A DNA stretch of 64,000 nucleotides from Rathayibacter sp. SW19 (GTDB lineage Bacteria; Actinomycetota; Actinomycetes; Actinomycetales; Microbacteriaceae): positions 868,001 to 932,000 of the forward strand of contig NZ_CP133020.1 of assembly GCF_030866825.1 (NCBI RefSeq), read 5' to 3'. A program made the translations under genes and the position numbers. Positions within the stretch are counted from its first letter, which is position 1. Every line of letters starts with the position of its first letter. The notes under the pieces were generated by a model that saw only the letters and a program-made list of their open reading frames with translations, had not been told where the DNA came from and ran no database searches. Positions 26,922-35,018 of the stretch are shown one piece after another.

Positions 26922-27368
26922 CTACTGAACGGCCGCGCGGCGGCGCCTGCGCGCATCCGCTCGCAGGTGAATGAGCGCGATGATGCTGCCGCCAATGAGT
27001 GCTCCGGCAGTGTTCGCGATCACATCGCCCACCGAGGCGAACCGATGCGGCAGGAAGAACTTCTGGCAAAGCTCGATGCCAACCGATAGCACGAACCCGG
27101 CCGCGACCGATGTCCACCACAGGCGTGGTGCTACGGAGAGGGCGATGAGCGCTCCGAGCGGCACGAACATGACGGCATTTGCACCGGATTCGACAAAGCC
27201 GTAGTCCACCCACCCGGGGAACCCGACGTGATGGAGTTCGCCCAGGATGCGCATCAACTGTGCGTCGAATGGGCGATCCACGGGCGTCGGCCAAAACGTG
27301 ATGATCAGAATCACGAGTACGCAGGCGCCGAGAACCCAGCGGGTGACGATCTGCGTGCGAGGATTCAC
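26922..27368 (-). CDS. VanZ-like membrane protein
   Basis: 148 aa with four hydrophobic segments (about residues 11-28, 62-80, 87-105, 117-136). The order fits the VanZ family: an N-terminal TM ending FWPTPVD, then VMFVPLGALIAL, GIELCQKFFLPHRFASVGDV (an S-x-x-D-x-x-x-N motif continued by IANTAGALIG). The biochemical role is unknown; VanZ itself confers weak teicoplanin resistance. It ends 20 bp from the convergent signal-peptidase gene. Confidence 0.8.
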   Translation of the reverse strand: MNPRTQIVTRWVLGACVLVILIITFWPTPVDRPFDAQLMRILGELHHVGFPGWVDYGFVESGANAVMFVPLGALIALSVAPRLWWTSVAAGFVLSVGIELCQKFFLPHRFASVGDVIANTAGALIGGSIIALIHLRADARRRRRAAVQ

Positions 27369-27562
27369 GGGGCTAGAGCCTACTGGAGCGCGTCTCGAGT
27401 GGGCTGACCACGCTGCATAGCTGGCTGCGGAGTGGTGGGTTGCTGGTTGCGGGAGTCGCTGAGAAGCTGCCTTCGCGCATCTCCGCGTAGCTGCCGTGTT
27501 GCTGCGCCTTTGCTGCGTGCTTGATGTGTAACGCCCTCAACTTGTTCTGGTTGAATAGCGGG

Positions 27563-29398
27563 ATGCCTCACGCAGCAGAGACCCGGCGATCGACGCGTCA
27601 CAATCGCCGACCCCGAAAGCGACTCATTGCGCGCTGGTGGTTTTGGGCGATCATCGTGGTGGTGCTCGTGGTCGTCGCTGTCGGGGCGTGGGTCGGTGTG
27701 CGTGGCCTTCAGGCGAAGAAGGATCTTGAGGCGGCGATACCGTTGGCGTCAACGGTCAAGTCACAATTGCTTGCGAAGAACGTTGCCGGGGCACAGCGCA
27801 CACTCGAATCATTGAGGCCCAAAGTCGCGGATGCCAAGCGCCTCACCGGTGATTTCGTATGGCGTGCCGCCGAACTCGTGCCGGTGGTCGGCAGCAATCT
27901 AACCGCGATGCGCAAGCTGGCGGATGCGACGGATCTCGTCGTCAACGGCGCCGTGCAACCCCTGCTGACCGTCGGCGATCTTCTCGATCCTGCCACGTTC
28001 AAACCCGTCAACGGTGCAATAAACATCGCGCCACTCAGCAAGGCTGTTCCAGCATTCAAACAAGCGGATGCTGCCCTCCAGACCGCGGTCGCCGAAGCCA
28101 AGAGCATTGACACCGGCACCACCATCGGCCAGGTGACCGCGGCCAAGGTCAAGTTCGTGGCGCTCCTGGATCAGATCGCGCCGACGGTGAACACACTGAA
28201 CACGATCCTGCCGCTGCTGCCGCGCGCTCTCGGCGCCGACGGTGCCCGGCACTATGTCGTGGTCTTCCAGAACACGGCGGAAATGCGCGCGTTGGGCGGC
28301 ACAGTACTGTCCAGCACCTTGGCGACAGTCGACAACGGCAAGATCTCCATGAGCCAAACCGTCCCTGCCGGCGAATATGTGCACTACGGTCAATCCGTGA
28401 TCCCCGTGCCCGATGGGGTTGAGCAGTTGTACCCTGGGGCGTTCGGCACGTTCATAGCCAACGCCACAGTGCGACCGAGTTTCGAATCGACCGCGCAGAT
28501 CACCAAGGTGATGTGGAAAGACCAGTTCGGCGTGAACGTCGACGGCGTCATCTCCATCGACCCGACCGCGCTGAGCTATGTGATGCGTGCGCTCGGCCCC
28601 GTTCCGATCGCCAGCGGTGATGTGCTCACCAGCGGCAACCTCGTGCCACTACTGCTCAACCAGGTCTACCTGCGCTATCCGAAGGATGGCGCGGCGCAGG
28701 ACGCGATCTACGCTGAGTCCGTCGACGCTGTTTTCGCGCGGCTGTCGGGCGGCCAAGTCGACCCGAAGGCGCTCCTGGCAGCGGCAACCCAAGGTTGGAA
28801 GGAACACCGCCTGCTCTTCTGGAGCGCCGACGCATCCGAGCAGAAACAGCTCGTCGCAGCGGACCTCAGCGGGCCGTTGCCGGTCAGCGACGCGCGCACC
28901 GATCGCGTCGGCGTGTATTTTCAGGATGCCGTCGGCTCGAAGCTGGACTTCTACCTCAAGCAGTCTGTGACGCTGGCGCAAGGCCAGTGCCGCAGCGACG
29001 GCAAGGAGAACTATCGCGTCACCGTAACCATGACCAACACGGCACCGGCAAATGCTGCGGATACGTTGGGACGGTCGATCTTGGGCAACTACGAGCGAGA
29101 GAGCGTTCCGGCCGGCGTGATCAAGCTGCACCTCATGCTGTATGCGCCGCCTGGTTCGACGGTATCGGCGGTATCGGTTGGAGGCGCGTCCGTTCCGGTG
29201 ACGCCATACCATGACACGACGTATCCGGTTTCGATGATCACGACCCAGTTCGCACCCGGCGCCAGTCAGACCGTGACGTTCGATGTCGTGGCCGGCACGC
29301 CGGGAGCCAGGACGCTCGCCGCACAGGTGACGCCGTTGATCTCCCCAACGCAGATCACGACGGCGAAGCTCGACTGCTCGACCGTTCAGGGGAAGTAG
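27563..29398 (+). CDS. DUF4012 domain-containing membrane-anchored protein
   Basis: 611 aa from ATG 27563; an upstream in-frame ATG at 27521 would add 14 unlikely residues. A basic N-terminus (residues 1-23) leads into one membrane helix (about 24-46), then a large extracytoplasmic domain. HYVVVFQNTAEMRALGGT and the VDGVISIDPTALSYVM region are characteristic of DUF4012, a family common in actinobacterial exopolysaccharide loci whose function is unknown. The C-terminal 150 residues are beta-rich. Inferred to act outside the membrane in polymer attachment or modification. Confidence 0.78.
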   Translation: MPHAAETRRSTRHNRRPRKRLIARWWFWAIIVVVLVVVAVGAWVGVRGLQAKKDLEAAIPLASTVKSQLLAKNVAGAQRTLESLRPKVADAKRLTGDFVWRAAELVPVVGSNLTAMRKLADATDLVVNGAVQPLLTVGDLLDPATFKPVNGAINIAPLSKAVPAFKQADAALQTAVAEAKSIDTGTTIGQVTAAKVKFVALLDQIAPTVNTLNTILPLLPRALGADGARHYVVVFQNTAEMRALGGTVLSSTLATVDNGKISMSQTVPAGEYVHYGQSVIPVPDGVEQLYPGAFGTFIANATVRPSFESTAQITKVMWKDQFGVNVDGVISIDPTALSYVMRALGPVPIASGDVLTSGNLVPLLLNQVYLRYPKDGAAQDAIYAESVDAVFARLSGGQVDPKALLAAATQGWKEHRLLFWSADASEQKQLVAADLSGPLPVSDARTDRVGVYFQDAVGSKLDFYLKQSVTLAQGQCRSDGKENYRVTVTMTNTAPANAADTLGRSILGNYERESVPAGVIKLHLMLYAPPGSTVSAVSVGGASVPVTPYHDTTYPVSMITTQFAPGASQTVTFDVVAGTPGARTLAAQVTPLISPTQITTAKLDCSTVQGK

Positions 29399-29428
29399 CG
29401 CATCCTCCTTGGTCGGATGGTGCACTCA

Positions 29429-29554
29429 CCGCTGGTCGAGTAGCGCATGAGCGCCAGCGAATACGCGTATCGAGGCCTGCCGCGCGTTGCGTCGATACGC
29501 TTGCTCGTCGACTCTGCTCAGGGACCGAAAGCTCGCGGGCTACTCGACCAGCGG
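29429..29554. repeat. Inverted repeat, 16-bp perfect ends, member of the dispersed family
   Basis: CCGCTGGTCGAGTAGC at 29429-29444 is matched by its exact complement at 29539-29554. The 94-bp centre contains GTATCGAGGC, GTCGATACGC and a CTCAGGGACCGAAAGC core. It looks like a complete MITE-like unit between the DUF4012 gene and the small antitoxin-like gene. Confidence 0.8.
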
Positions 29555-29667
29555 GCGGTATTGAGCCGAAACTTTGCACCCGTCATACTTTGCTTTACCC
29601 ACGTGCGCCGGACCGACACAATAGGGGGAGTGTCGGCATCCGGTCGACTTGACGCGAGGGGGCAGCA

Positions 29668-29886
29668 ATGGCAGGTTTTGACGACATCGCGAAGTCGGTT
29701 GGCGGCTTCGTGGAAGAGAACAAAGACAAAATCGGTGAGGCGCTGAAGAGCGAGCAGGCCGAGGGCATCAGCGACAAGATCCTCGACGGGGCTGAAGAGG
29801 CCGCGAACAAGGTCACCGGTGACAAGTTCAAGGATCAGATCGGCGGCGCCCGCGACGCGGCGGACAAGGCCGTCGGCAACGAATAG
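29668..29886 (+). CDS. Small Rv0909-family 'antitoxin' protein
   Basis: 72 aa, with GAGGGGG 6 nt upstream of the ATG. It begins MAGFDDIAKSVGGFVEENKDK and continues as amphipathic helices rich in Lys, Asp, Glu and Ala (DGAEEAANKVTGDKFKDQIG). This is the MT0933/Rv0909-type 'antitoxin' family. No adjacent toxin gene is visible, so the toxin-antitoxin label should not be taken as shown; such proteins also resemble CsbD-like stress proteins. Confidence 0.7.
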   Translation: MAGFDDIAKSVGGFVEENKDKIGEALKSEQAEGISDKILDGAEEAANKVTGDKFKDQIGGARDAADKAVGNE

Positions 29887-29918
29887 CCTGTCGCTCGCGA
29901 CCGTTGATGTTGCAATGT

Positions 29919-29951
29919 GGAGGGGCCGTGCACGTTGTGCGCGGCCCCTCC
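29919..29951 (+). terminator. Hairpin terminator after the small antitoxin-like gene
   Basis: GGAGGGGCCG (29919-29928) pairs perfectly with CGGCCCCTCC (29942-29951); loop 13 nt. It is 32 nt past the stop codon. No U-run follows. Confidence 0.6.
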
Positions 29952-29979
29952 GCTCGTTCGGATGTCGGCGGCATCGACG

Positions 29980-30037
29980 GATGGCCGAGCGGTCGAGTGA
30001 TGGTGGAGAGGCACCATCACTCGACCGCTCGGCCATC
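29980..30037. repeat. Perfect 26-bp palindrome with 6-nt loop (left flank of Vsr-like gene)
   Basis: The left arm 29980-30005 starts GATGGCCGAGCGGTCGAGTG; the right arm 30012-30037 is its exact reverse complement; the loop is GAGAGG. No T-run on either side. A closely related palindrome lies on the other side of the neighbouring gene at 31204-31261. Confidence 0.9.
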
Positions 30038-30215
30038 GCTCGGAAACGGCGCAGGGCGGAAACATGTCAAGGGACAGGGCGAGTGCCAGGGAGGCGGGGC
30101 CGTCCGGGCGCGCTGCCGGGCTTTCTCGCCCTCCACAGGAAAGACTGCTCGGCCCAGTTCACCGATACGTGCCGTGGCGCTTGGAGCCGCGAGCGAGTCG
30201 GACAGACTCGATGGC

Positions 30216-31154
30216 ATGAGCGGATTGATCAGGGTGCACGATCTCGTCGATCAAGGAAATGACGGGCGCGCAATTCGGCGGAGTGCCGCGCATGGCGACT
30301 TGAAGTACATCGAGCGAGGTCAGTATCTTCCTACACGCGAATGGAACGAGTTGGACGCCGACACCCAGTACCGCTTGCGCATCCACGCCTTCGCGGAAGC
30401 GGCGCGCACGACGCAGGTGTTCTCACACTGGTCCGCGTTGGCGCTCTGGGGTTACCCGACTATCACGCGCTGGCCGAGCGCGGTGCATGTAACGCTTGGC
30501 CTTGGTAACGGCCAGCGTTCGTCGAATCGTGTTGCGAGGCACATCAGTGATCTACCCGACGACGATGTGGTTGAGCACGACGGACTATACGTCACATCAC
30601 CGGTGCGAACCCTCGTTGACTTAGCGAGAATCGCACCGTTCGCCAACGGGGTTGCTGCCATCGACCGTGCATTGGCGCGAGTCGGTACGAACCTTGGCAC
30701 GGCGCCACCTGTTGAACGCGGCGAACTGATCGAACGCGCTGAGCGCTTGGACGGCCACCTCGGTATTCGTCGGTTGAGGAGTGTCATCGAATTTGCTGAC
30801 GGACGATCTGGTTCGCCGGGCGAGTCACACAGTCGGGTGCAAATAGCTCGTTTGCGACTGCCGAAGCCTGAGCTGCAGTTCGAAATCACCGACCTGGACG
30901 GACGCACCTGGCACAGTGACTTCGGCTGGCCGAAGTACCGGCAGCTCGGCGAGTTCGATGGCATGGCCAAGTACACCCGCAACAGGTATCTGAAGGGCAA
31001 GGATGTCGCGGAGGTCGTGATCGAGGAAAAGTTGCGCGAGGATGCCATCCGCCTCGCGAGCGGGTTCGGCATGGTGCGCTGGATCTCGTCCGTGGCATAC
31101 GACCTTGTGAAGCTCAGGCGGCTGCTGGTCGCGGCCGGGCTGCGCATCGAATGA
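30216..31154 (+). CDS. AbiEi-like winged-helix protein with Vsr/DUF559-type nuclease-like C-terminus
   Basis: 312 aa from ATG 30216; the frame continues upstream only through the hairpin. The N-terminal third (IRRSAAHGDLKYIERGQYLP) matches the winged-helix start of AbiEi-type antitoxin proteins. The C-terminal part has GSPGESHSRVQIARL, then HSDFGWPKYRQLGEFDG and VVIEEKLREDAIR. These E..., D-x-GWP and E-x-K features follow the PD-(D/E)xK order seen in Vsr-like and DUF559 proteins. There is no cognate AbiEii toxin gene beside it. Flanked by two related palindromes, which suggests acquisition as a cassette. Exact function unknown. Confidence 0.65.
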   Translation: MSGLIRVHDLVDQGNDGRAIRRSAAHGDLKYIERGQYLPTREWNELDADTQYRLRIHAFAEAARTTQVFSHWSALALWGYPTITRWPSAVHVTLGLGNGQRSSNRVARHISDLPDDDVVEHDGLYVTSPVRTLVDLARIAPFANGVAAIDRALARVGTNLGTAPPVERGELIERAERLDGHLGIRRLRSVIEFADGRSGSPGESHSRVQIARLRLPKPELQFEITDLDGRTWHSDFGWPKYRQLGEFDGMAKYTRNRYLKGKDVAEVVIEEKLREDAIRLASGFGMVRWISSVAYDLVKLRRLLVAAGLRIE

Positions 31155-31203
31155 CCGGCGAGCGTGTGGCCGGGGAGCGGATTGCCCGGCGACGATGCTC
31201 ACA

Positions 31204-31261
31204 GATGGGCGAGCGGTCGAATGATGGTGAAGAGGCGGCATCATTCGACCGCTTGACCATC
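31204..31261. repeat. Near-perfect 23-bp palindrome (right flank of Vsr-like gene)
   Basis: Arms 31204-31226 (GATGGGCGAGCGGTCGAATG...) and 31239-31261 pair with two mismatches around a 12-nt loop. The sequence is clearly homologous to the palindrome at 29980-30037, with the same GAGCGGTCGA core and GATGGTG/GATGGTGA continuation. Confidence 0.85.
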
Positions 31262-31308
31262 GCTCGGTGGAGACGAGGGGCCCACAAACAGGGCGCGACA
31301 CGCCCGGG

Positions 31309-31337
31309 TTGCAACACGGGCGAATCTCTGACAGAAT
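31309..31337 (+). promoter_or_regulatory. Candidate promoter of the S10 operon
   Basis: TTGCAA (31309-31314) and CAGAAT (31332-31337) with exactly 17 bp between. It lies about 480 nt before rpsJ, giving a long leader. Other TTGACA hexamers at 31622 and 31634 have poor -10 spacing. Confidence 0.5.
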
Positions 31338-31819
31338 CTTCTAGTTCAACATTTCGTTTGTCGGGTGCATCTGTGCCCGCGAATCGGATCACTGCCAGGC
31401 AGTGCATAGTCGCCCCAGTCGGTCAGCATCATCGCATTCAGCAATGTCATGCTCATCGTCACCAGGGTTCAGGCTAGGCCGCGGGTAGCAGAACTTGTAC
31501 TGAGGAGGCCCGCCAGGGCCGTCTCGAAGTACTCAGCTTAATCAACACTCGAGAAAACGTGGTTCTGCCATGTCTTCGTTCGGGCCGGGAATCCTCGCGG
31601 AACTCGTGCTCGAGACGTGTGTTGACACGGGCATTGACAGAAGAACAGTGGTGCGACACCTGTAGTGCCCATACGTTTCGCAACGCATGCGTCCAATGCG
31701 AGTGCGGTCCCACAGCCAGAACGGTCCACAGCCAGAACGGTCCACAAACCAGAACGGTCCGAAAACCACAAGGCTGCGGGAACCGCGTCGTAAGACGCCC
31801 AAAAGAGAGAGAGTCAGAC
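31338..31819 (+). other. Long untranslated leader of the S10 operon
   Basis: About 480 nt without a convincing gene. The frame into rpsJ is open back to 31559, but that part does not resemble S10. The leader contains the four-unit tandem repeat at 31705-31771 and, just before the start, a small hairpin GCGTC-GTAA-GACGC (31785-31798) with a GNRA-type loop. In other bacteria L4 or other ribosomal proteins regulate this operon through the leader; whether that applies here is inference. Confidence 0.5.
31705..31771 (+). repeat. Four tandem 16-17-bp units in the rpsJ leader
   Basis: Units CGGTCCCACAGCCAGAA, CGGTCCACAGCCAGAA, CGGTCCACAAACCAGAA and CGGTCCGAAAACCACAA follow head to tail. The array ends 48 nt before the rpsJ start codon, so all four copies are in the mRNA. 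Confidence 0.85.
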
Positions 31820-32128
31820 ATGGCGGGACAGAAGATCCGCATTCGACTTAAGTCGTATGACCACGAGATCATCGACACCTCGGCACGCAAGATCGTCGAC
31901 ACGGTCACCCGCGCGGGTGCAACCGTCGTCGGCCCCGTGCCGCTTCCGACCGAGAAGAACGTGATCTGCGTCATCCGTTCGCCGCACAAGTACAAGGACA
32001 GCCGGGAGCACTTCGAAATGCGCACCCACAAGCGTCTGATCGACATCATCGATCCGACCCCGAAGGCTGTCGACTCGCTTATGCGCCTCGACCTTCCTGC
32101 CGATGTCAACATCGAGATCAAGCTGTAG
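31820..32128 (+). CDS. rpsJ: 30S ribosomal protein S10
   Basis: 102 aa, the standard length. It opens MAGQKIRIRLKSYDHEIID and contains GPVPLPTEKNVICVIRSPH and REHFEMRTHKRLIDI, all typical of S10 in the 30S head (and NusE in antitermination). The ATG at 31820 is chosen over upstream in-frame codons because it gives the exact family start. GAGAGAGAG supplies the RBS. First gene of the S10 operon, 8 bp before rplC. Confidence 0.97.
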   Translation: MAGQKIRIRLKSYDHEIIDTSARKIVDTVTRAGATVVGPVPLPTEKNVICVIRSPHKYKDSREHFEMRTHKRLIDIIDPTPKAVDSLMRLDLPADVNIEIKL

Positions 32129-32136
32129 GGGTACCG

Positions 32137-32811
32137 ATGCCAAACACTAATTCTTCTGCTACGGCGACCAAGACCGTCAAGGGCCTTCTCGGAACGAAGC
32201 TCGGCATGACCCAGGTGTGGGACGAGAACAACAAACTCGTCCCGGTCACCGTTATCGAGGTCGGCACGAACGTCGTGACCCAGTTGCGCACCCCTGAGGT
32301 CGACGGCTACAAGGCCGTGCAGATCGCCTACGGCCAGATCGACCCGCGCAAGGCGAACAAGCCGTCGACCGGCCACTTCGAGGCCGCCGGCGTCACGCCG
32401 CGCCGTCATCTGACCGAACTGCGCACAGCGGATGCCGCTGACTACAGCCTCGGACAAGAACTGACCGCAGAATCCACCTTTGAGCCCGGCGAGCGCATCG
32501 ACGTCGTCGGCACCTCAAAGGGCAAGGGCTTCGCCGGTGTCATGAAGCGCCACAACTTCAAAGGTGTTTCTTCTTCCCACGGTTCGCACCGCAACCACCG
32601 CAAGCCCGGTTCGATTGGTGCTTCTTCGACACCGAGCCGCGTCTTCAAAGGCATGCGTATGGCCGGCCGGATGGGTGGCGATCGCGTAACCGTGCTCAAC
32701 CTGACCGTTCAGGCGATCGACGCCGAGAAGGGTCTGCTGCTGGTCAAGGGCGCCGTTCCCGGTGCACGCGGCCGCATCGTTTTCGTTCGCAACGCAGTGA
32801 AGGGGGCGTAA
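32137..32811 (+). CDS. rplC: 50S ribosomal protein L3
   Basis: 224 aa. After about ten Ser/Thr-rich residues it reads VKGLLGTKLGMTQVWDENN, and later GKGFAGVMKRHNFKG, GSIGASSTPSRVFKGMRMAG, the L3 tip that reaches toward the peptidyl-transferase centre. Binds 23S rRNA early in assembly. Sits 8 bp after rpsJ and 5 bp before rplD. GGGG of the TAGGGG junction probably acts as RBS. Confidence 0.97.
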   Translation: MPNTNSSATATKTVKGLLGTKLGMTQVWDENNKLVPVTVIEVGTNVVTQLRTPEVDGYKAVQIAYGQIDPRKANKPSTGHFEAAGVTPRRHLTELRTADAADYSLGQELTAESTFEPGERIDVVGTSKGKGFAGVMKRHNFKGVSSSHGSHRNHRKPGSIGASSTPSRVFKGMRMAGRMGGDRVTVLNLTVQAIDAEKGLLLVKGAVPGARGRIVFVRNAVKGA

Positions 32812-32816
32812 CACTC

Positions 32817-33527
32817 ATGCCTGATTCAGAGAACACCGGTTCAGAGAACACCGCTTCAGACAACACAGCTGCGGAGAACACCGCCACGACGCTGGATGTC
32901 ATCGACGTCACGGGCGCGAAGGCAGGCTCCGTTGAGCTGCCCGCCGCACTGTTCGACGTGCAGGTCAACGTTCCGCTGATCCACCAGGTCGTCGTCGCTC
33001 AGCTTGCCGCTGCCCGTCAGGGCACGCACAAGGTCAAGGGCCGCGGCGAAGTTTCCGGTGCAGGGCGCAAGCCGTTCAAGCAGAAGGGAACCGGTCGTGC
33101 CCGTCAGGGTTCGATCCGTGCCCCGCAGATGACCGGTGGTGGCATCGTCCACGGGCCGACGCCGCGCAGTTATGCGCAGCGCACCCCCAAGAAGATGATC
33201 GCAGCGGCCCTGCTCGGCTCGCTCAGCGACCGCGCCCGCGGCGCCCGGCTGCACGTCGTCGAATCCCTCGCCCTCGGTGAGACCCCGTCGACGAAGGCCG
33301 TCATCACGTTGCTCGACCAGATCGCGATCTCGCGTCACGTTCTCGTCGTGCTCGAGCGCGGCGACGAGATCAGCCTCAAGAGCGTGCGCAACATCCCGAC
33401 CGTTCACACGCTGACCTACGACCAGCTGAACGCCTACGACGTGCTGGTCAGTGACGACATCGTCTTCACGAAGGCAGCGCTCGACGGGTTCATCGCGTCG
33501 AAGACCAAGGAAGAGGTGGTCGCATAA
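32817..33527 (+). CDS. rplD: 50S ribosomal protein L4
   Basis: 236 aa. The first 28 residues are an acidic, repetitive extension made of S/A-E/D-N-T units (SENTGSENTASDNT); the conserved protein starts near LDVIDVTGAKAGSVELP. The core has GTHKVKGRGEVSGAGRKPF and the loop QKGTGRARQGSIRAPQMTGG that lines the exit tunnel. L4 is the autoregulator of the S10 operon in E. coli. One-base overlap (TAATG) with rplW. Confidence 0.97.
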   Translation: MPDSENTGSENTASDNTAAENTATTLDVIDVTGAKAGSVELPAALFDVQVNVPLIHQVVVAQLAAARQGTHKVKGRGEVSGAGRKPFKQKGTGRARQGSIRAPQMTGGGIVHGPTPRSYAQRTPKKMIAAALLGSLSDRARGARLHVVESLALGETPSTKAVITLLDQIAISRHVLVVLERGDEISLKSVRNIPTVHTLTYDQLNAYDVLVSDDIVFTKAALDGFIASKTKEEVVA

Positions 33528-33826
33528 TGCCCGCCATCAACAAGGACCCGCGCGATATCATCATCGCCCCGGTGGTTTCCGAGAAGAGCTACAGCCTGAT
33601 CGACGAAGGCAAGTACACCTTCGTCGTCGACCCGCGCTCGAACAAGACCGAGATCAAGCTCGCAATCGAGAAGATCTTCAAGGTCAAGGTCGCATCGGTG
33701 AACACGCTGAACCGTCAGGGCAAGGCGACCCGCACGAAGTTCGGGATCGGCAAGCGCAAGGACACCAAGCGCGCCATCGTCACGCTCAAGTCCGGCTCGA
33801 TCGACATCTTCACGGCTGTCGGCTAG
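33527..33826 (+). CDS. rplW: 50S ribosomal protein L23
   Basis: 99 aa, normal length. DIIIAPVVSEKSYSLIDEGK at the start and KVASVNTLNRQGKATRTKFG later are the family signatures. L23 sits at the tunnel exit and docks trigger factor and SRP. Start overlaps the rplD stop. Confidence 0.97.
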   Translation: MPAINKDPRDIIIAPVVSEKSYSLIDEGKYTFVVDPRSNKTEIKLAIEKIFKVKVASVNTLNRQGKATRTKFGIGKRKDTKRAIVTLKSGSIDIFTAVG

Positions 33827-33844
33827 GGAGCATAAGGAACAACA

Positions 33845-34684
33845 ATGGCTATTCGTAAATACAAGCCCACGACCCCGGGTCGTCGCGGATCTTCCGTCGC
33901 AGATTTTGCGGAGATCACCCGTTCGACCCCGGAGAAGTCGCTGCTTCGCCCCCTCTCCAAGACCGGTGGACGCAACAACCAGGGCCGCATCACCACGCGT
34001 CACATCGGTGGCGGCCACAAGCGTCAGTACCGCGTCATCGACTTCCGTCGCAATGACAAAGACGGTGTCGACGCCAAGGTTGCGCACATCGAGTACGACC
34101 CGAACCGCACGGCGCGCATCGCGCTGCTGCACTACGTGGACGGCACCAAGCGTTACATCCTTGCCCCCGAGAAGCTGTCGCAGGGCGACATCGTCGAGTC
34201 GGGCGCCAGTGCGGACATCAAGCCGGGCAACAACCTGCCGCTGAAGAACATCCCCACCGGTACCGTGATCCACGCGATCGAACTGAAGCCGGGCGGCGGT
34301 GCCAAGCTGGCCCGCTCAGCCGGGGCATCCGTTCGTCTCGTGGCGAAGGACGGCCCGTACGCGCAGTTGCGTCTGCCCTCCGGCGAAATCCGGAATGTGG
34401 ATGCCCGCTGCCGCGCCACCGTCGGCGAGGTCGGCAACGCCGAGCAGTCGAACATCAACTGGGGCAAGGCCGGCCGCAACCGCTGGAAGGGCATCCGCCC
34501 GACCGTTCGCGGTGTCGCCATGAACCCGGTCGACCACCCGCACGGTGGTGGTGAGGGCAAGACCTCCGGTGGACGCCACCCGGTCAGCCCGTGGGGCCAG
34601 AAGGAAGGCCGCACTCGCCATCCCAACAAGGAAAGCGACAAGCTCATCGTCCGCCGCCGCACTGCCTCGAAGAAGCGCAAGTAG
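33845..34684 (+). CDS. rplB: 50S ribosomal protein L2
   Basis: 279 aa, standard length. Begins MAIRKYKPTTPGRRGSSVAD and carries the near-universal NPVDHPHGGGEGKTSGGRHP loop needed for peptidyl transfer and subunit joining. Basic C-terminal tail RRRTASKKRK. GGAGCATAAGGAAC upstream provides the RBS. Confidence 0.98.
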   Translation: MAIRKYKPTTPGRRGSSVADFAEITRSTPEKSLLRPLSKTGGRNNQGRITTRHIGGGHKRQYRVIDFRRNDKDGVDAKVAHIEYDPNRTARIALLHYVDGTKRYILAPEKLSQGDIVESGASADIKPGNNLPLKNIPTGTVIHAIELKPGGGAKLARSAGASVRLVAKDGPYAQLRLPSGEIRNVDARCRATVGEVGNAEQSNINWGKAGRNRWKGIRPTVRGVAMNPVDHPHGGGEGKTSGGRHPVSPWGQKEGRTRHPNKESDKLIVRRRTASKKRK

Positions 34685-34708
34685 GCCAGGGAATAGGAAC
34701 CGTAGAAG

Positions 34709-34990
34709 ATGCCACGCAGTCTGAAAAAGGGCCCCTTTGTCGACGAGCACTTGCTTCGCAAGGTGATCTCGGCGAATGAAGCCAGCAGCAAGAACGTGAT
34801 CAAGACCTGGTCACGTCGCTCGATGATCGTCCCCGCCATGCTGGGTCACACCATCGCAGTGCACGACGGTCGCAAGCACATCCCGGTGTTCGTCACCGAG
34901 TCCATGGTCGGACACAAGCTCGGCGAGTTTGCCCCGACCCGCACCTTCCGAGGTCACGTGAAGGACGACAAGAAGGGTCGTCGCCGCTAA
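34709..34990 (+). CDS. rpsS: 30S ribosomal protein S19
   Basis: 93 aa. MPRSLKKGPFVDEHLLRKV at the start, then IKTWSRRSMIVPAMLGHTI and KLGEFAPTRTFRGHVKDDKK. Binds the 30S head with S13. Normal length and position between L2 and L22. Confidence 0.98.
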   Translation: MPRSLKKGPFVDEHLLRKVISANEASSKNVIKTWSRRSMIVPAMLGHTIAVHDGRKHIPVFVTESMVGHKLGEFAPTRTFRGHVKDDKKGRRR

Positions 34991-35018
34991 GCGCGGGGAC
35001 GAAAAGGAGGAGAAAGAA

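Noticed and set aside
29668..31154. A toxin-antitoxin pair made of the Rv0909-like and AbiEi-like genes
   Set aside because: They are separated by a terminator and a palindrome, and neither is a recognised toxin of the other's system.
31151..31477. 108-codon frame overlapping the stop of the Vsr-like gene (ATGA)
   Set aside because: It runs through the palindrome at 31204-31261 and the putative S10 promoter, and its sequence resembles nothing; overlap is probably chance.
31622..31666. TTGACA ... TGTAGT as S10 promoter
   Set aside because: Spacing of 21 bp or more from either TTGACA is too long; the pair at 31309-31337 has ideal 17-bp spacing.
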